From Prevotella sp. KH2C16 (GTDB lineage Bacteria > Bacteroidota > Bacteroidia > Bacteroidales > Bacteroidaceae), in assembly GCF_900113305.1 (NCBI RefSeq), contig NZ_FOOW01000006.1, positions 1 through 64,000 on the forward strand: 64,000 bases of DNA, read 5' to 3'. A model generated the notes under the pieces. That model was not told where the DNA came from. It was given only the letters and a program-made list of their open reading frames with translations, and made no database searches. Positions 1 through 7,484 of the stretch are shown here, in pieces (positions within the stretch are counted from its first letter, which is position 1; the number at the start of each line of letters is the position of its first letter). Position numbers and translations under genes: made by a program.

Positions 1-426
1 AAGACTTTCCATAATAAAGTTGTATTCATAATGGCCGTCGTGAAATACTTTGAGGGACTGCATGGCTGGAAGGATTATCCATACGTCGGATATGGTCATC
101 AGTTGCAGCCGGGTGAGCACTTCACGGCAAACATGACGGAACGGCAGGCGGACTCGCTGCTCCGTGCCGACCTTTGGAAATGCTTTGAACACTTCAAGGG
201 ATATGGCAAGGACGCCCTGCTGCTGACCTTGCTTGCCTACAATGTGGGCGTGGGACGACTGCTCGGCTATGACAGGCACCCCAAGAGCCGACTGCTGCAA
301 AAAATAGAGGCTGGGGATAGGAACTTTTATCGGGAGTATGTTTCATTCTGCCGATACAAGGGAAAAGTTTTACGTGGATTGGTCAAGCGGAGGCAAATAG
401 AATTTGCCTTATTTTTTATACACTAA
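1..426 (+). CDS. Conjugative-element lysozyme (GH24-like), 5' end outside the window
   Basis: The reading frame is open from base 1, so the gene probably begins upstream; the first internal ATG is at 31. The product resembles the phage-type lysozymes carried at the end of Bacteroides conjugative transposon transfer operons, which locally cut peptidoglycan for the mating apparatus. Supporting marks are KYFEG (the Glu is the likely catalytic residue), the PYVGYGHQ motif that follows it, and the LLAYNVGVG segment typical of the fold. About 140 codons are visible, close to full length for this family. Family assignment rests on motif memory. It is the only transfer-region gene left here; what follows is element debris. 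Confidence 0.75.
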   Translation, partial: KTFHNKVVFIMAVVKYFEGLHGWKDYPYVGYGHQLQPGEHFTANMTERQADSLLRADLWKCFEHFKGYGKDALLLTLLAYNVGVGRLLGYDRHPKSRLLQKIEAGDRNFYREYVSFCRYKGKVLRGLVKRRQIEFALFFIH

Positions 427-436
427 TTATAAAAAG

Positions 437-461
437 AGGCAGCGCAAAAGCCGCACTGCCT
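437..461 (+). terminator. Possible hairpin terminator after the lysozyme gene
   Basis: AGGCAG (437-442) pairs with CTGCCT (456-461), with an inner GC/GC pair around a mismatch. It lies 10 bases after the lysozyme stop. The downstream T-run is poor, so termination is a guess from position. Confidence 0.35.
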
Positions 462-876
462 GTTCATGAATTTTAGTCTTCAATGTGTAATAAAGGGTAG
501 CATTTTTAAGAAAAAAGCTAATGCTTCTGGCTAAAGGAAGCATAATGTGAGAAATCCCACTATTACAATCATCTTTAAAAATGTTGTTCCGCTCATCTCA
601 AAGCCTATGGAACATTTCGAGGTGCTTTTAAAGTCGCCATCTTTACCTCTCTCAAGATGGGTTGACTATTTGAAAATTAAATTCATAATAGCAAAGATAA
701 GAATTTTATCTCAATATACAATAAAATTCTCTATTTTAAAGTATAAAATCAGGAATAGGCTAACTTTATGAGTAAAATGAAAACATCATCAACGTGACAC
801 TACGTATTTGATTTCCTGCGACTTTCTTTTGCTTCTTTGCTTTGGTCGCCTGCTTGTTCAAAGGCAAAGAAAAGAA
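462..876. other. Intergenic stretch without a supported gene
   Basis: AT-rich sequence between the lysozyme gene and the terminator of the next minus-strand gene. A 74-codon frame at 547-771 lacks a good start and reads as random. I see no RNA gene, promoter or repeat I can support. Confidence 0.5.
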
Positions 877-903
877 GCCACGCAAATTTTCGGTTTGCGT
901 GGC
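877..903 (-). terminator. Terminator of the small element gene
   Basis: A perfect 10-bp stem (877-886 with 894-903) and 7-base loop. Read on the minus strand it ends in a T-rich stretch (TTCTTTTCTTT), as expected of an intrinsic terminator, 27 bases after the stop of the 930-1148 gene. Confidence 0.7.
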
Positions 904-929
904 TCGTGGTCTTATTCAAGATGCTGTTT

Positions 930-1148
930 CTACACTTTCGCTATTCTGTCTATCCGTTCATTGGGGTGTCTGTCAAATGCCCAATTTATCTCATCATCGG
1001 GCAGGGTGCTGTGAATGCTTCCACCCATGACCAGCCCACAATCTTGCAGGACTTTCTGCCGTGCTTCCTCCTTGCTCTCTGCGACCACATCGAATACGCC
1101 ATCGAAAACATATTGCGTATATACCAAAAACCTCTGTTTCTTCTTCAT
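930..1148 (-). CDS. Small conserved protein of Bacteroides conjugative elements
   Basis: A 72-residue hypothetical protein starting MKKKQRFLVYTQYVF, followed by an acidic/Glu-Ala stretch and DEINWAFDRHP near the C-terminus. The N-terminal strand, helix and conserved CGLVMGG look like a small folded domain. Similar short proteins occur near the transfer regions of Bacteroidales integrative elements, from memory; no function is known to me. It has its own terminator. The IS21 end lies within about 20 bases upstream of its start codon, so its native promoter has probably been separated from it. Confidence 0.6.
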   Translation of the reverse strand: MKKKQRFLVYTQYVFDGVFDVVAESKEEARQKVLQDCGLVMGGSIHSTLPDDEINWAFDRHPNERIDRIAKV

Positions 1149-1327
1149 ATGGAAAATCCACTCGAAACTGGCCCGGTTGACCTACGCAAAGTGGTCCACT
1201 CAAGTTACTGCACATCTGATATGTTAAAATGTTCCTCATTCTTCCTTTGAGCTGTTCTTTTTTCCTACGCCATTGTCAGTAATTGTTTTTTGCAAATATA
1301 AACATTATTTTTGATGTGGCAAGCGTT

Positions 1328-2068
1328 TTAATTCTTTTTTACTTGCATTTTCCGTAGAGATTCTCCTTCAAGTTCTATCCTGATGGCCTGATGCACGATT
1401 CTGTCCATGAGAGCGTCTGCTACGGTCTTGTCGGCAATGGCGTCGTACCATCCCCGTACGGGTATCTGTGAGGCGATGATGGTTGACTTTCTTTCATGCC
1501 TGTCCTCGATGATGTCCATGAGATGGTTCCTGGCCTGTGTGTCGAAGGGCTGTAGTGCGAAGTCATCGAGTATGAGCAGCTCCGTGCGCTCTATTTTCTT
1601 GAGTTCCTGCAGGATGGTTCCCTTAGTCCTGGCCATCCTGAGCTGTGCCATGAGCCTTGCCATGTTGGCATAGAGCACCTTGTGGCCTTTCTGGCAGGCC
1701 CTGTATCCCAGGGCCGTGGCCAGATAGCTTTTCCCCGTTCCCGTACTTCCGGTGATGAACACGTTCCGTCCCTCTGCCATGAAGCCCAGTTCCGCCAGGC
1801 GCTGTACGAGATTGCGGTCAATCCCCCTCGGGGTGCCGTAGTCAATGTGCTCCACCGAGGCCTGATAGCGGAAGCCTGCCTGCCGGATGAGCCTCTCTAT
1901 GGTACGGTTGCACCTGTCGTCCCACTCGCTGGTGACGAGCCAGGAGACGAACTCGTCGGTTGTCATCCTGTCGGTGGTGAAGTTCTCCTGTGAGGCCCTG
2001 GAGGCCGCGTGCATGCCCAGCAGGCGCATCTGCAGCATCCTGCCCAGTGTTTCCCTGTTCATTTCCAT
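1328..2068 (-). CDS. istB: IS21 helper ATPase IstB
   Basis: A 246-residue AAA+ (DnaC-like) ATPase that assists the IS21 transposase in target selection and strand transfer. Walker A is GSTGTGKSYLATALG and Walker B is LLILDDFALQPF, with sensor-type sequence IIASQIPV following. The N-terminal 60 residues match the IstB N-domain (TLGRMLQMRLLGMHAA). Length is normal for the family and no frameshift is seen, so it should be functional. It is encoded directly after istA and is probably co-transcribed. Confidence 0.93.
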   Translation of the reverse strand: MEMNRETLGRMLQMRLLGMHAASRASQENFTTDRMTTDEFVSWLVTSEWDDRCNRTIERLIRQAGFRYQASVEHIDYGTPRGIDRNLVQRLAELGFMAEGRNVFITGSTGTGKSYLATALGYRACQKGHKVLYANMARLMAQLRMARTKGTILQELKKIERTELLILDDFALQPFDTQARNHLMDIIEDRHERKSTIIASQIPVRGWYDAIADKTVADALMDRIVHQAIRIELEGESLRKMQVKKN

Positions 2069-2089
2069 TGCTTTGTTCCTTTAAGTTTG

Positions 2090-3655
2090 TCAGTTATAAT
2101 AATCCTTTCCCCTTATGTTTCCGTGCCTTGGCGTTGATTCCGGCATCGTCCCGTCCTCGGGGGCCGAGGTGCGGTCCTGTCCGGTTCTTAATATATGCTC
2201 CACTGCCGCGTAGTTGTAGGCCTGCAGCTGCATGGCCAGCCTGCAGGCGGCCACGAGGCGTTCTTTCCCGGCCTTCTGTCCAAGGGAGAGGATGCCCCTG
2301 CAGGCATTGCAGGCCTGCTGCGGTACTTTCTTGCCCGTGACGACCATCCTGAGATACTGCTGAACTGCCGGGTGGATGTCCCCGGCCTGGCGTATATACG
2401 GCGTGGGGTCGTCCTCCATGGCCATGCGCTGTCCCGGGGGCAGGTGCTCCGCGGCGGTGGTATATCCAAAACCCTCCGCGCTTCTGGGATGGTGCGCGAT
2501 AAGCCGGTAATGGATGTACACGTCCACATCGGAAGAGTTGTAGAATACGCTCACTTTCCTGCCCGCATAGCTGTAAGGGACACTGTAAAAATGGCCGTGC
2601 AGGCGTATGTGCCCGTTGCGCTGCACGGTGAGCATGCACCGGTTGTGGAGCTCGAAGGGGCGTTCGGGAAGCGGACAGAGCGCCGGGCGCTCAATGTCCT
2701 CGAACTGTTCCCTGCGGCTGTACGGCCTGCCCGTGAGCGGTGTGTTGTTGTGAGCTTCCAGGCCCTTCCTGATGGCTGCGTTGAGCAGTTCCACGGAGAC
2801 CGCGTCCTCATCGGAAATCATGGGATAGATGCGCTGGTAGGTCAGCCTGACGGCATCCTCCACGAGCGCCTTGTCCCTGGGCCGGCGCACCCTTGCCGGA
2901 ACGACCGCGCAGCCGTAATGCTCGGCAAAGGCCTCGAAGTCGTCGTTGATCACGGCCTCATAGCGGCCGGGCTTCTTCACGGCGGACTTGAGATTGTCGG
3001 GAACGATGATTCTCGGAGCGCCGCCGAAGAACTCCAGCGCATGCCGGCATGCCGCAATGAGGTGTTCCTTGTCCTGGCTCATGACCGCCTCAACGTAGGT
3101 CAGCTGGCTGCAGGGCAGGATGGCCACGAATACCTCCACGGCAGTCCGCTTCCCCGTTATGGGGTCGGTCAGGCAGAGCCTGTCGCCGGCAAAGTCTATG
3201 AACATGCGCTCGCCGGCCCTGTGCTCTATGTGCATGACGGTCTTGCCCTGCTCCATGTAGGCCAGCAGGAAGGAGTTGAAACGGCTTTTGGAGTAACCTG
3301 CGGGATGCTCCCTGCGGTACTCCTCGAAGAGACGTTTCTTGGTCATCCCACGCTTCCTCAGCCGGCGGGCATACGAAGGAAGCAGAGCCATGAGTTCCCT
3401 GGCCGACGGACTCTCAGGGCGGCCGGAGTTGGGATTGACCTGAAAGAGTTCATACAGCGTGGCGTCGTCCTTGGAAAGGAGTTCCCCAAGGGACAGACCC
3501 AGCCGGTGGTAGATACGGAGGTACTTCCTCACCGTCGTACGGGAGAGACCGAGCATCACGGCGATGCTGCGGGTACCATGGGCGCTGCCGCCCAATCTTA
3601 ATACTTGACGAAGTTTGTTCATCTTGATGGCATTGTTAGGCATAGGCATCTGCAA
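2090..3655 (-). CDS. istA: IS21 transposase IstA
   Basis: A 521-residue DDE transposase. An N-terminal helix-turn-helix (GTRSIAVMLGLSRTTVRKYL, about residues 27-47) binds the terminal repeats. The integrase core shows the acidic triad in MFIDFAGD, IIVPDNLKSA and KALVEDAV. It is full length for IS21 with no visible interruption. The start at MQMPMPN could instead be MNKLRQVLR, 11 codons in; the N-terminus is not well constrained. The element is inserted in old conjugative-element DNA. Confidence 0.93.
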   Translation of the reverse strand: MQMPMPNNAIKMNKLRQVLRLGGSAHGTRSIAVMLGLSRTTVRKYLRIYHRLGLSLGELLSKDDATLYELFQVNPNSGRPESPSARELMALLPSYARRLRKRGMTKKRLFEEYRREHPAGYSKSRFNSFLLAYMEQGKTVMHIEHRAGERMFIDFAGDRLCLTDPITGKRTAVEVFVAILPCSQLTYVEAVMSQDKEHLIAACRHALEFFGGAPRIIVPDNLKSAVKKPGRYEAVINDDFEAFAEHYGCAVVPARVRRPRDKALVEDAVRLTYQRIYPMISDEDAVSVELLNAAIRKGLEAHNNTPLTGRPYSRREQFEDIERPALCPLPERPFELHNRCMLTVQRNGHIRLHGHFYSVPYSYAGRKVSVFYNSSDVDVYIHYRLIAHHPRSAEGFGYTTAAEHLPPGQRMAMEDDPTPYIRQAGDIHPAVQQYLRMVVTGKKVPQQACNACRGILSLGQKAGKERLVAACRLAMQLQAYNYAAVEHILRTGQDRTSAPEDGTMPESTPRHGNIRGKDYYN

Positions 3656-3732
3656 TTAGTCCTCTTTAGAATAATTAACAGATAAAGATAGCCATTCTCG
3701 GGCAATCAGAGGAACATTTAACAAAGAAAATG

Positions 3733-3818
3733 GGTGGGCCATTTTCAGCAGGTCAGGTGGACCACTTTCGGCAGGTCAGGTGGGCCACTTTCAAATTGGC
3801 CGGGTGGACCACTTTGGA
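3733..3818. repeat. IS21 right-end tandem repeats
   Basis: Four direct copies of a 23-24 bp unit starting at 3733, 3756, 3779 and 3803, each GGTGGRCCAYTTT followed by a variable spacer. Inverted copies occur at 1164-1200 at the other end. These are the likely IstA binding sites. Confidence 0.8.
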
Positions 3819-3819
3819 T

Positions 3820-3898
3820 GGGTTTCTCCACCGGCGACTATGTGCTCACCTTCGACCTTGCCAACTACACCATAGAGGCGAAATATACGGGCAACTAA
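3820..3898 (+). pseudogene. 3' remnant of a gene cut by the IS21 element
   Basis: An open frame runs out of the IS end and stops at 3896-3898. It encodes GFSTGDYVLTFDL then ANYTIEAKYTGN, a beta-strand-like C-terminal end. Only about 26 codons remain. The parent family is not recognisable; an extracytoplasmic beta-sandwich protein is plausible. No matching 5' half lies to the left of the IS. Confidence 0.45.
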
Positions 3899-3993
3899 AC
3901 GCAAGGCGGCATGGCGCGGCGGCAGTATAGTCAATGCCTGCCCAAGGCACTACAAGCACTAACCGCCCACACTGCCGGACTACGACAACAATG

Positions 3994-4033
3994 AATAAGG
4001 TGAGAGCAATTCATACGAAGCTCTCACCTTATT
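3994..4033. terminator. Perfect 14-bp stem-loop, possible bidirectional terminator
   Basis: AATAAGGTGAGAGC (3994-4007) is followed by a 12-base loop and its exact complement (4020-4033). It lies beyond the truncated gene and before the chromosomal antiporter region. The stem is AT-rich at its base, which would give A/U tracts on both strands. It may mark an element boundary or act as terminator. Confidence 0.5.
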
Positions 4034-4200
4034 GTCTTTACAGGCAAAGGGAATTGACCCACACAATGCATAATGCTCATTCCCAAGTCCTTAAGAACAC
4101 AAATCTCACATTCCGCGGCATCCTTCCGCCGTGGCACGACGGCCCGTCGACGGGTTCGTCTCACCCGTGGCATTTCACGCACGCCATAAAACCGCAGGAA
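4034..4200. other. Intergenic sequence with a short palindrome
   Basis: No supported gene. It contains the 12-bp perfect palindrome CCCGTCGACGGG at 4143-4154. The junction between element-derived and chromosomal DNA probably falls in or near this stretch. Confidence 0.4.
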
Positions 4201-4205
4201 TGAGG

Positions 4206-4250
4206 CTGTCATTTCGGCGATTTCATCCCTTAATTTCGGCGGTTTCATAA
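4206..4250. repeat. 22-bp-phased intergenic repeat, family B (two units)
   Basis: Two copies of ATTTCGGCGATTTCAT-like sequence whose central CGGCG pentamers are centred at 4217 and 4239, exactly 22 bp apart. The core matches the array at 61365-61429 (TCGGCGATTT). The arms are imperfect here. This site lies upstream of the antiporter promoter rather than after a gene's 3' end. Confidence 0.65.
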
Positions 4251-4383
4251 CCAGCCTCGGTTTTGCCTCCCTCAAGCAGGCATCGGCGACAGGGAATCAC
4301 CCCTTTGGCACCAGACGCAAGCCCCGGCACCATGACAACACGCCACGGGGCAGAAAATCATGCAAGCAAAGGGCCGATAAACT

Positions 4384-4414
4384 TTTGCCGTTTGCTTTTT
4401 TTTGATTATCTTTG
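4384..4414 (+). promoter_or_regulatory. Bacteroidetes sigma-ABfr promoter of the antiporter gene
   Basis: TTTG (4384-4387), 19-bp spacer, TATCTTTG (4407-4414): a full match to the TTTG/TAnnTTTG consensus. It rules out translation starts upstream of about 4420 and supports ATG 4468. Confidence 0.75.
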
Positions 4415-4467
4415 TGGTCAGTAAGCAGAAACAACGATTCATACATATTTCCACATCGCGGCATCCC

Positions 4468-5910
4468 ATGACACTATCAACCGAAAACATATTCCTGCTG
4501 GGTTCGATTCTCGTATTGGTAAGCATACTCATCAGCAAGACGGGCTATCGCTTCGGCATCCCCACGCTGCTGCTGTTTTTGTTCACGGGAATGATTTTCG
4601 GCAGCGACGGCGTCGGCATCGAGTTCGACAGCCTGCATAACGCCCAGAATATCGGCATGCTCTCGTTGAGCGTAATCCTCTTTACCGGCGGCATGGACAC
4701 CAGGATAAAGGACATCAGGCCCGTGCTCGGGCAGGGTCTGCTGCTGTCGACGCTCGGCGTAGTGCTCACCACCCTGCTCACCGGACTGTTCATATTCTTC
4801 ATAACGAGCCGCTTCGGGCTGTGCGTGGAACTGTCGCTGATAGTCTCGCTCCTGCTCGCCGCCACGATGTCGTCGACCGATTCCGCCTCGGTGTTCAGCC
4901 TGCTCCGTTCGCAGGGAATAGGCCTCAAGCACCACCTGCGACCCATACTCGAGCTCGAGAGCGGCAGCAACGACCCGATGGCTTACATGCTCACGCTCGC
5001 CCTGGTGGGCGTGGCGGTAAACATCGGACACGTGTCGGCATCCGGCATCCTCGCCCAGCTCGCACTTCAATTCATGGTCGGAGGCGTGGTCGGATGGCTC
5101 ATGGGAATGGGAGGCTCGATGCTCATAAACCGCATAAACCTGCCGAACACGTCGCTCTATCCGGTGCTCCTGCTGAGCATCGTGGTCATGACCTACCCCA
5201 TCACTGACCTGCTTCACGGCAACGGATACCTCGCCGTTTACATAGCGGGCCTGGTGGTCGGCAACCGCAAACTGTCTTACAGGCGCGAGATGACAACCTT
5301 CATGGACGGGCTGACGTGGCTGCTTCAGGTGGTGATGTTCCTCACGCTGGGACTGCTTGTCAACCCCAACGAGATGATAGACATCATTCCTCTGGCCGTG
5401 GCAATAGGCTTGTTCATGATGTTCGTGGCCCGCCCCGTCACAGTGTGGCTCTGCCTTCTTCCCTACAGGGGGATGCCACGCAATGCAAAGCACTTCCTTT
5501 CGTGGGTCGGCCTGCGCGGAGCAGTGCCGATAATCTTCGCCACCTACCCTATGCTGGCCGGACTGGAGAACTCACATATCCTGTTCAATATCGTTTTCTT
5601 CATCACCCTAATGTCGCTTTCGCTGCAGGGCACCACCATCTCATGGCTTGCCCGCAGGCTACATCTCGACTGCGAAGAGGAGAAGCCGAGCGAGTTCGGG
5701 ATAGAGATTCCCGAAGAAATAGGCTCGCGGCTCTGCGAGAGGAAGGTCACGCCGGAGATGCTCACCGCGGGAAACACCATCAGCGAGATGAATTTCGGAC
5801 AAGGCACTCTGATAATGCTCGTCAAGCGCGGCGACAGCTATATCGTGCCCAACGGCCAGCTCGAACTGCATCCCGACGACGTGCTGCTGTCGATATCACT
5901 TAAGGAATAG
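4468..5910 (+). CDS. K+/Na+:H+ antiporter of the CPA1/NhaP2 type with TrkA-C domain
   Basis: A 480-residue inner-membrane cation/proton antiporter. About 12 hydrophobic segments cover residues 1-395, including LFTGMIFGSDGVG and the FTGGMD and SSTDSASVFSLL segments that in CPA antiporters surround the ion-binding Asp residues. Residues from about 400 form a soluble TrkA-C/RCK-C regulatory domain ending in DDVLLSISLKE. The start is set at ATG 4468 because a consensus promoter ends at 4414 and the hydrophobic N-terminus begins there. Probable role: potassium or sodium efflux and pH homeostasis; substrate cannot be told from sequence. It stands alone, with no co-directional partner within 400 bp. 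Confidence 0.88.
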   Translation: MTLSTENIFLLGSILVLVSILISKTGYRFGIPTLLLFLFTGMIFGSDGVGIEFDSLHNAQNIGMLSLSVILFTGGMDTRIKDIRPVLGQGLLLSTLGVVLTTLLTGLFIFFITSRFGLCVELSLIVSLLLAATMSSTDSASVFSLLRSQGIGLKHHLRPILELESGSNDPMAYMLTLALVGVAVNIGHVSASGILAQLALQFMVGGVVGWLMGMGGSMLINRINLPNTSLYPVLLLSIVVMTYPITDLLHGNGYLAVYIAGLVVGNRKLSYRREMTTFMDGLTWLLQVVMFLTLGLLVNPNEMIDIIPLAVAIGLFMMFVARPVTVWLCLLPYRGMPRNAKHFLSWVGLRGAVPIIFATYPMLAGLENSHILFNIVFFITLMSLSLQGTTISWLARRLHLDCEEEKPSEFGIEIPEEIGSRLCERKVTPEMLTAGNTISEMNFGQGTLIMLVKRGDSYIVPNGQLELHPDDVLLSISLKE

Positions 5911-6237
5911 CGCCACGCCGATAAGCAGGCGCCGCCATGCCATTTCAAGATAGGCATAAACAAACGGCAATCGTATATGGAAACCAGCATCCCCCTCCGG
6001 GGCGCACACCTTAATGATATGATTCACTGAACACCAAGCGGACATCAACGCGCGCGCTGATTGCATTCGCCGGCCGGGCAGATGCGCAGGCATTGCTTCG
6101 ATGGCGTGCCGGCCGGCGGAGGAAAGACGAGCGCTTCGGATGCACCGGAAACGGTGGCCGAGGTGTTGCGCGCGATGACAAAAGGCAATTGAGACAGCTC
6201 AAGAAAGAACAATAAGAGCAGGAAATACGTCATTGTC
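5911..6237. other. Intergenic region before the TPP riboswitch
   Basis: GC-rich and without a convincing gene. A minus-strand 62-codon frame (6045-6233) begins with a hydrophobic run but has no recognisable ribosome site or family, so it is not called. Some inverted GC-rich segments such as GCCGGCCGG occur but no clear terminator. Confidence 0.45.
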
Positions 6238-6268
6238 TTGGTTATTTCAGTATTTTGCCGTAACTTTA
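6238..6268 (+). promoter_or_regulatory. Promoter upstream of the TPP riboswitch
   Basis: TTG (6238-6240), 20-bp spacer, TAACTTTA (6261-6268), one base off the Bacteroidetes -7 consensus. Transcription would start near 6275, about 17 bases before the riboswitch P1 helix. Confidence 0.55.
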
Positions 6269-6291
6269 CAGCCGAAAGGCAAACGGCCTTT

Positions 6292-6378
6292 TAAGGGGTG
6301 CTCGAGTGCTCGGGCTGAGATCAGACCCTTTGACCTGATCCGGGTAATGCCGGCGTAGGGATTGAAGAGAACCCCTTA
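6292..6378 (+). promoter_or_regulatory. TPP (THI-box) riboswitch
   Basis: Contains the conserved thi-box segments in order: AAGGGGTGC closing helix, GGGCTGAGAT, ACCCTTTGACCTGATC, CGGGTAATGCCGGCGTAGGGA, and the pairing AACCCCTT at the 3' side (6370-6377). The aptamer binds thiamine pyrophosphate and represses downstream expression. In Bacteroides such switches control an outer-membrane thiamine receptor and a thiamine transporter operon. Here the switch precedes a receptor gene that has been truncated. Confidence 0.95.
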
Positions 6379-6408
6379 TTGTATTATGTTCTAATATAAA
6401 TAAGGTAA

Positions 6409-7065
6409 ATGAACAAAATTCTTTTTTCGGCCATTGCGGCGCTCTTTGCAGGCACGGCGACGGCTCAGACAATGGATTCGCTGCGGGTCGAAGAGCTCGG
6501 CGAGGTTGTGGTGAGGGGCGTGAAGGCGCACAAGGACGCGCCGTTCGCCGTGGCAAACATCGACAGGAAACGGATTTCCGAATTCTCGACGACCGCGAGG
6601 GAGCTGCCGTTCCTGTTCGCCCAGACACCGGGCGTGGTGGCCTGGAGCGAGAACGGACTGGGAATCGGCACGACGTACATGCGCATACGCGGCGCCGGAG
6701 ACTCGAGAATCAACGTCACCATCGACGGCGTGCAGCTCAACTCGCCCAAGGACCAGAGCGTGTTCTGGGCGAACATGAATTCATACTCCGCGCTGCTGGG
6801 CGGAGTGCAGATACAGCGCGGCGTGGGAACGTCGACCAACGGCGACGGAGCTTTCGACGGAAACATAGCGCTGACAAGATGCGCAGACTACACAAAGACA
6901 AGTGTTTGCAGAACTCTTGGCGTGTGGAGTGGAGCGTGTATCTTGGCTCTTGACACTACAAAAGCTCCCGATAGTGTTACTTCAAGTTATGTTCTCACCG
7001 TCTATCGTTGGCAGAGCATTGACCTCGATGAGCAGAACGATTGTCCCTGTCAGCTCGGTGTATAG
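6409..7065 (+). pseudogene. Truncated TonB-dependent outer-membrane receptor, probably for thiamine
   Basis: The first roughly 156 codons are a normal TonB-dependent receptor N-terminus: signal peptide (MNKILFSAIAALFAGTATAQ), TonB box-like EELGEVVVRGV, and a plug domain with PGVVAWSENGLGIG, MRIRGAGDSRINVTIDGV and RGVGTSTNGDGAFDGNIALT. At about 6876 homology stops and the frame continues into antisense element DNA until a stop at 7063-7065. The whole beta-barrel (expected 500 or more residues) is missing, so it cannot work as a receptor. The TPP riboswitch directly upstream is the reason for proposing thiamine or a precursor as ligand. No pnuT- or thiamine kinase-like gene follows. Confidence 0.85.
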
Positions 7066-7448
7066 TTTCTCATACTCCGGACTTGCGTCGAAGTCGTCCG
7101 TCAGTTCGTACTTGTCGAAAACGCTTTGCACAGCCTTGTTCTTCAGAAGTAGCGGGGAAAGCCTTTCGGGAGCGGGGAGGGCAGTTCCTTCTCAAACTCA
7201 TTCTCCAGCACGGAAACAAGCGTGTCGTACTTGGAAAAACGCAGCCCTCGGTACAGCACCTCGCTTGCCATTGCCTCCGCTCCGGGATGTGAGAAGCCTT
7301 GCGCCACTGCATCGCAGTAAGTGGTAAGGGCTTCATCGGCTCTTGCCGTTATGAACGGCTTGTCATTCTGCATTTCGGGGAAATGCTCACTGAGGTAGTT
7401 CTCCAACTTCAGACGGAAGTAGGACAGTTCTTTCTTTGTTGTTTCCAT
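6982..7448 (-). pseudogene. DUF1896-family gene with a single-base frameshift
   Basis: Codons 1-96 (METTKKELSYFRLKLENYL, ITARADEALTTYCDAVAQGF, MASEVLYRGLRFSKYDTLVS) match the DUF1896 family of Bacteroides mobile elements. After ELPSPLP the frame shifts and a stop is reached at 7143. Inserting one G at the CCCGAAAGG near 7168 restores LLKNKAVQSVFDKYELTDDF, DASPEYEKLYTELTG and VLLIEVNALPTIDGENIT, then a stop at 6982. Total length 467 bases is one short of 156 codons, consistent with a one-base deletion, or with a sequencing error. The function of DUF1896 is unknown. It follows the integrase, 36 bp after its stop. Confidence 0.85.
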
Positions 7449-7484
7449 TGTTAATTTTTATTTTTAGAGCTATACATTATTATA

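Larger units (their letters stand above)
1164..3818 (-). mobile_element. IS21-family insertion sequence
   Basis: Contains istA and istB in the family's usual order, 21 bp apart. The ends carry multiple copies of a roughly 23-bp repeat, a hallmark of IS21: four at the right end (3733-3818, core GGTGGRCCACTTT) and two inverted copies at the left (1164-1200, core AAAGTGGTCCAC). Exact termini and target duplication cannot be fixed by eye; the outermost repeats are used as boundaries. The right flank (from about 3819) keeps the 3' end of an interrupted gene, but its 5' part is not at the left flank, so a deletion or rearrangement accompanied or followed insertion. Confidence 0.85.

Noticed and set aside
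547..771. A 74-codon plus-strand frame
   Set aside because: No ribosome site, no known motif and a non-ATG first codon; the region looks non-coding.
4024..4275. An 83-codon minus-strand frame containing MKPPKLRDEIAEMTAS
   Set aside because: The start region is the translated family B repeat, so the frame is a by-product of the repeat and not a gene.
6045..6233. A 62-codon minus-strand frame with a hydrophobic start
   Set aside because: Its hydrophobic start could mimic a signal peptide, but there is no promoter or ribosome site and no homologue is recognised.
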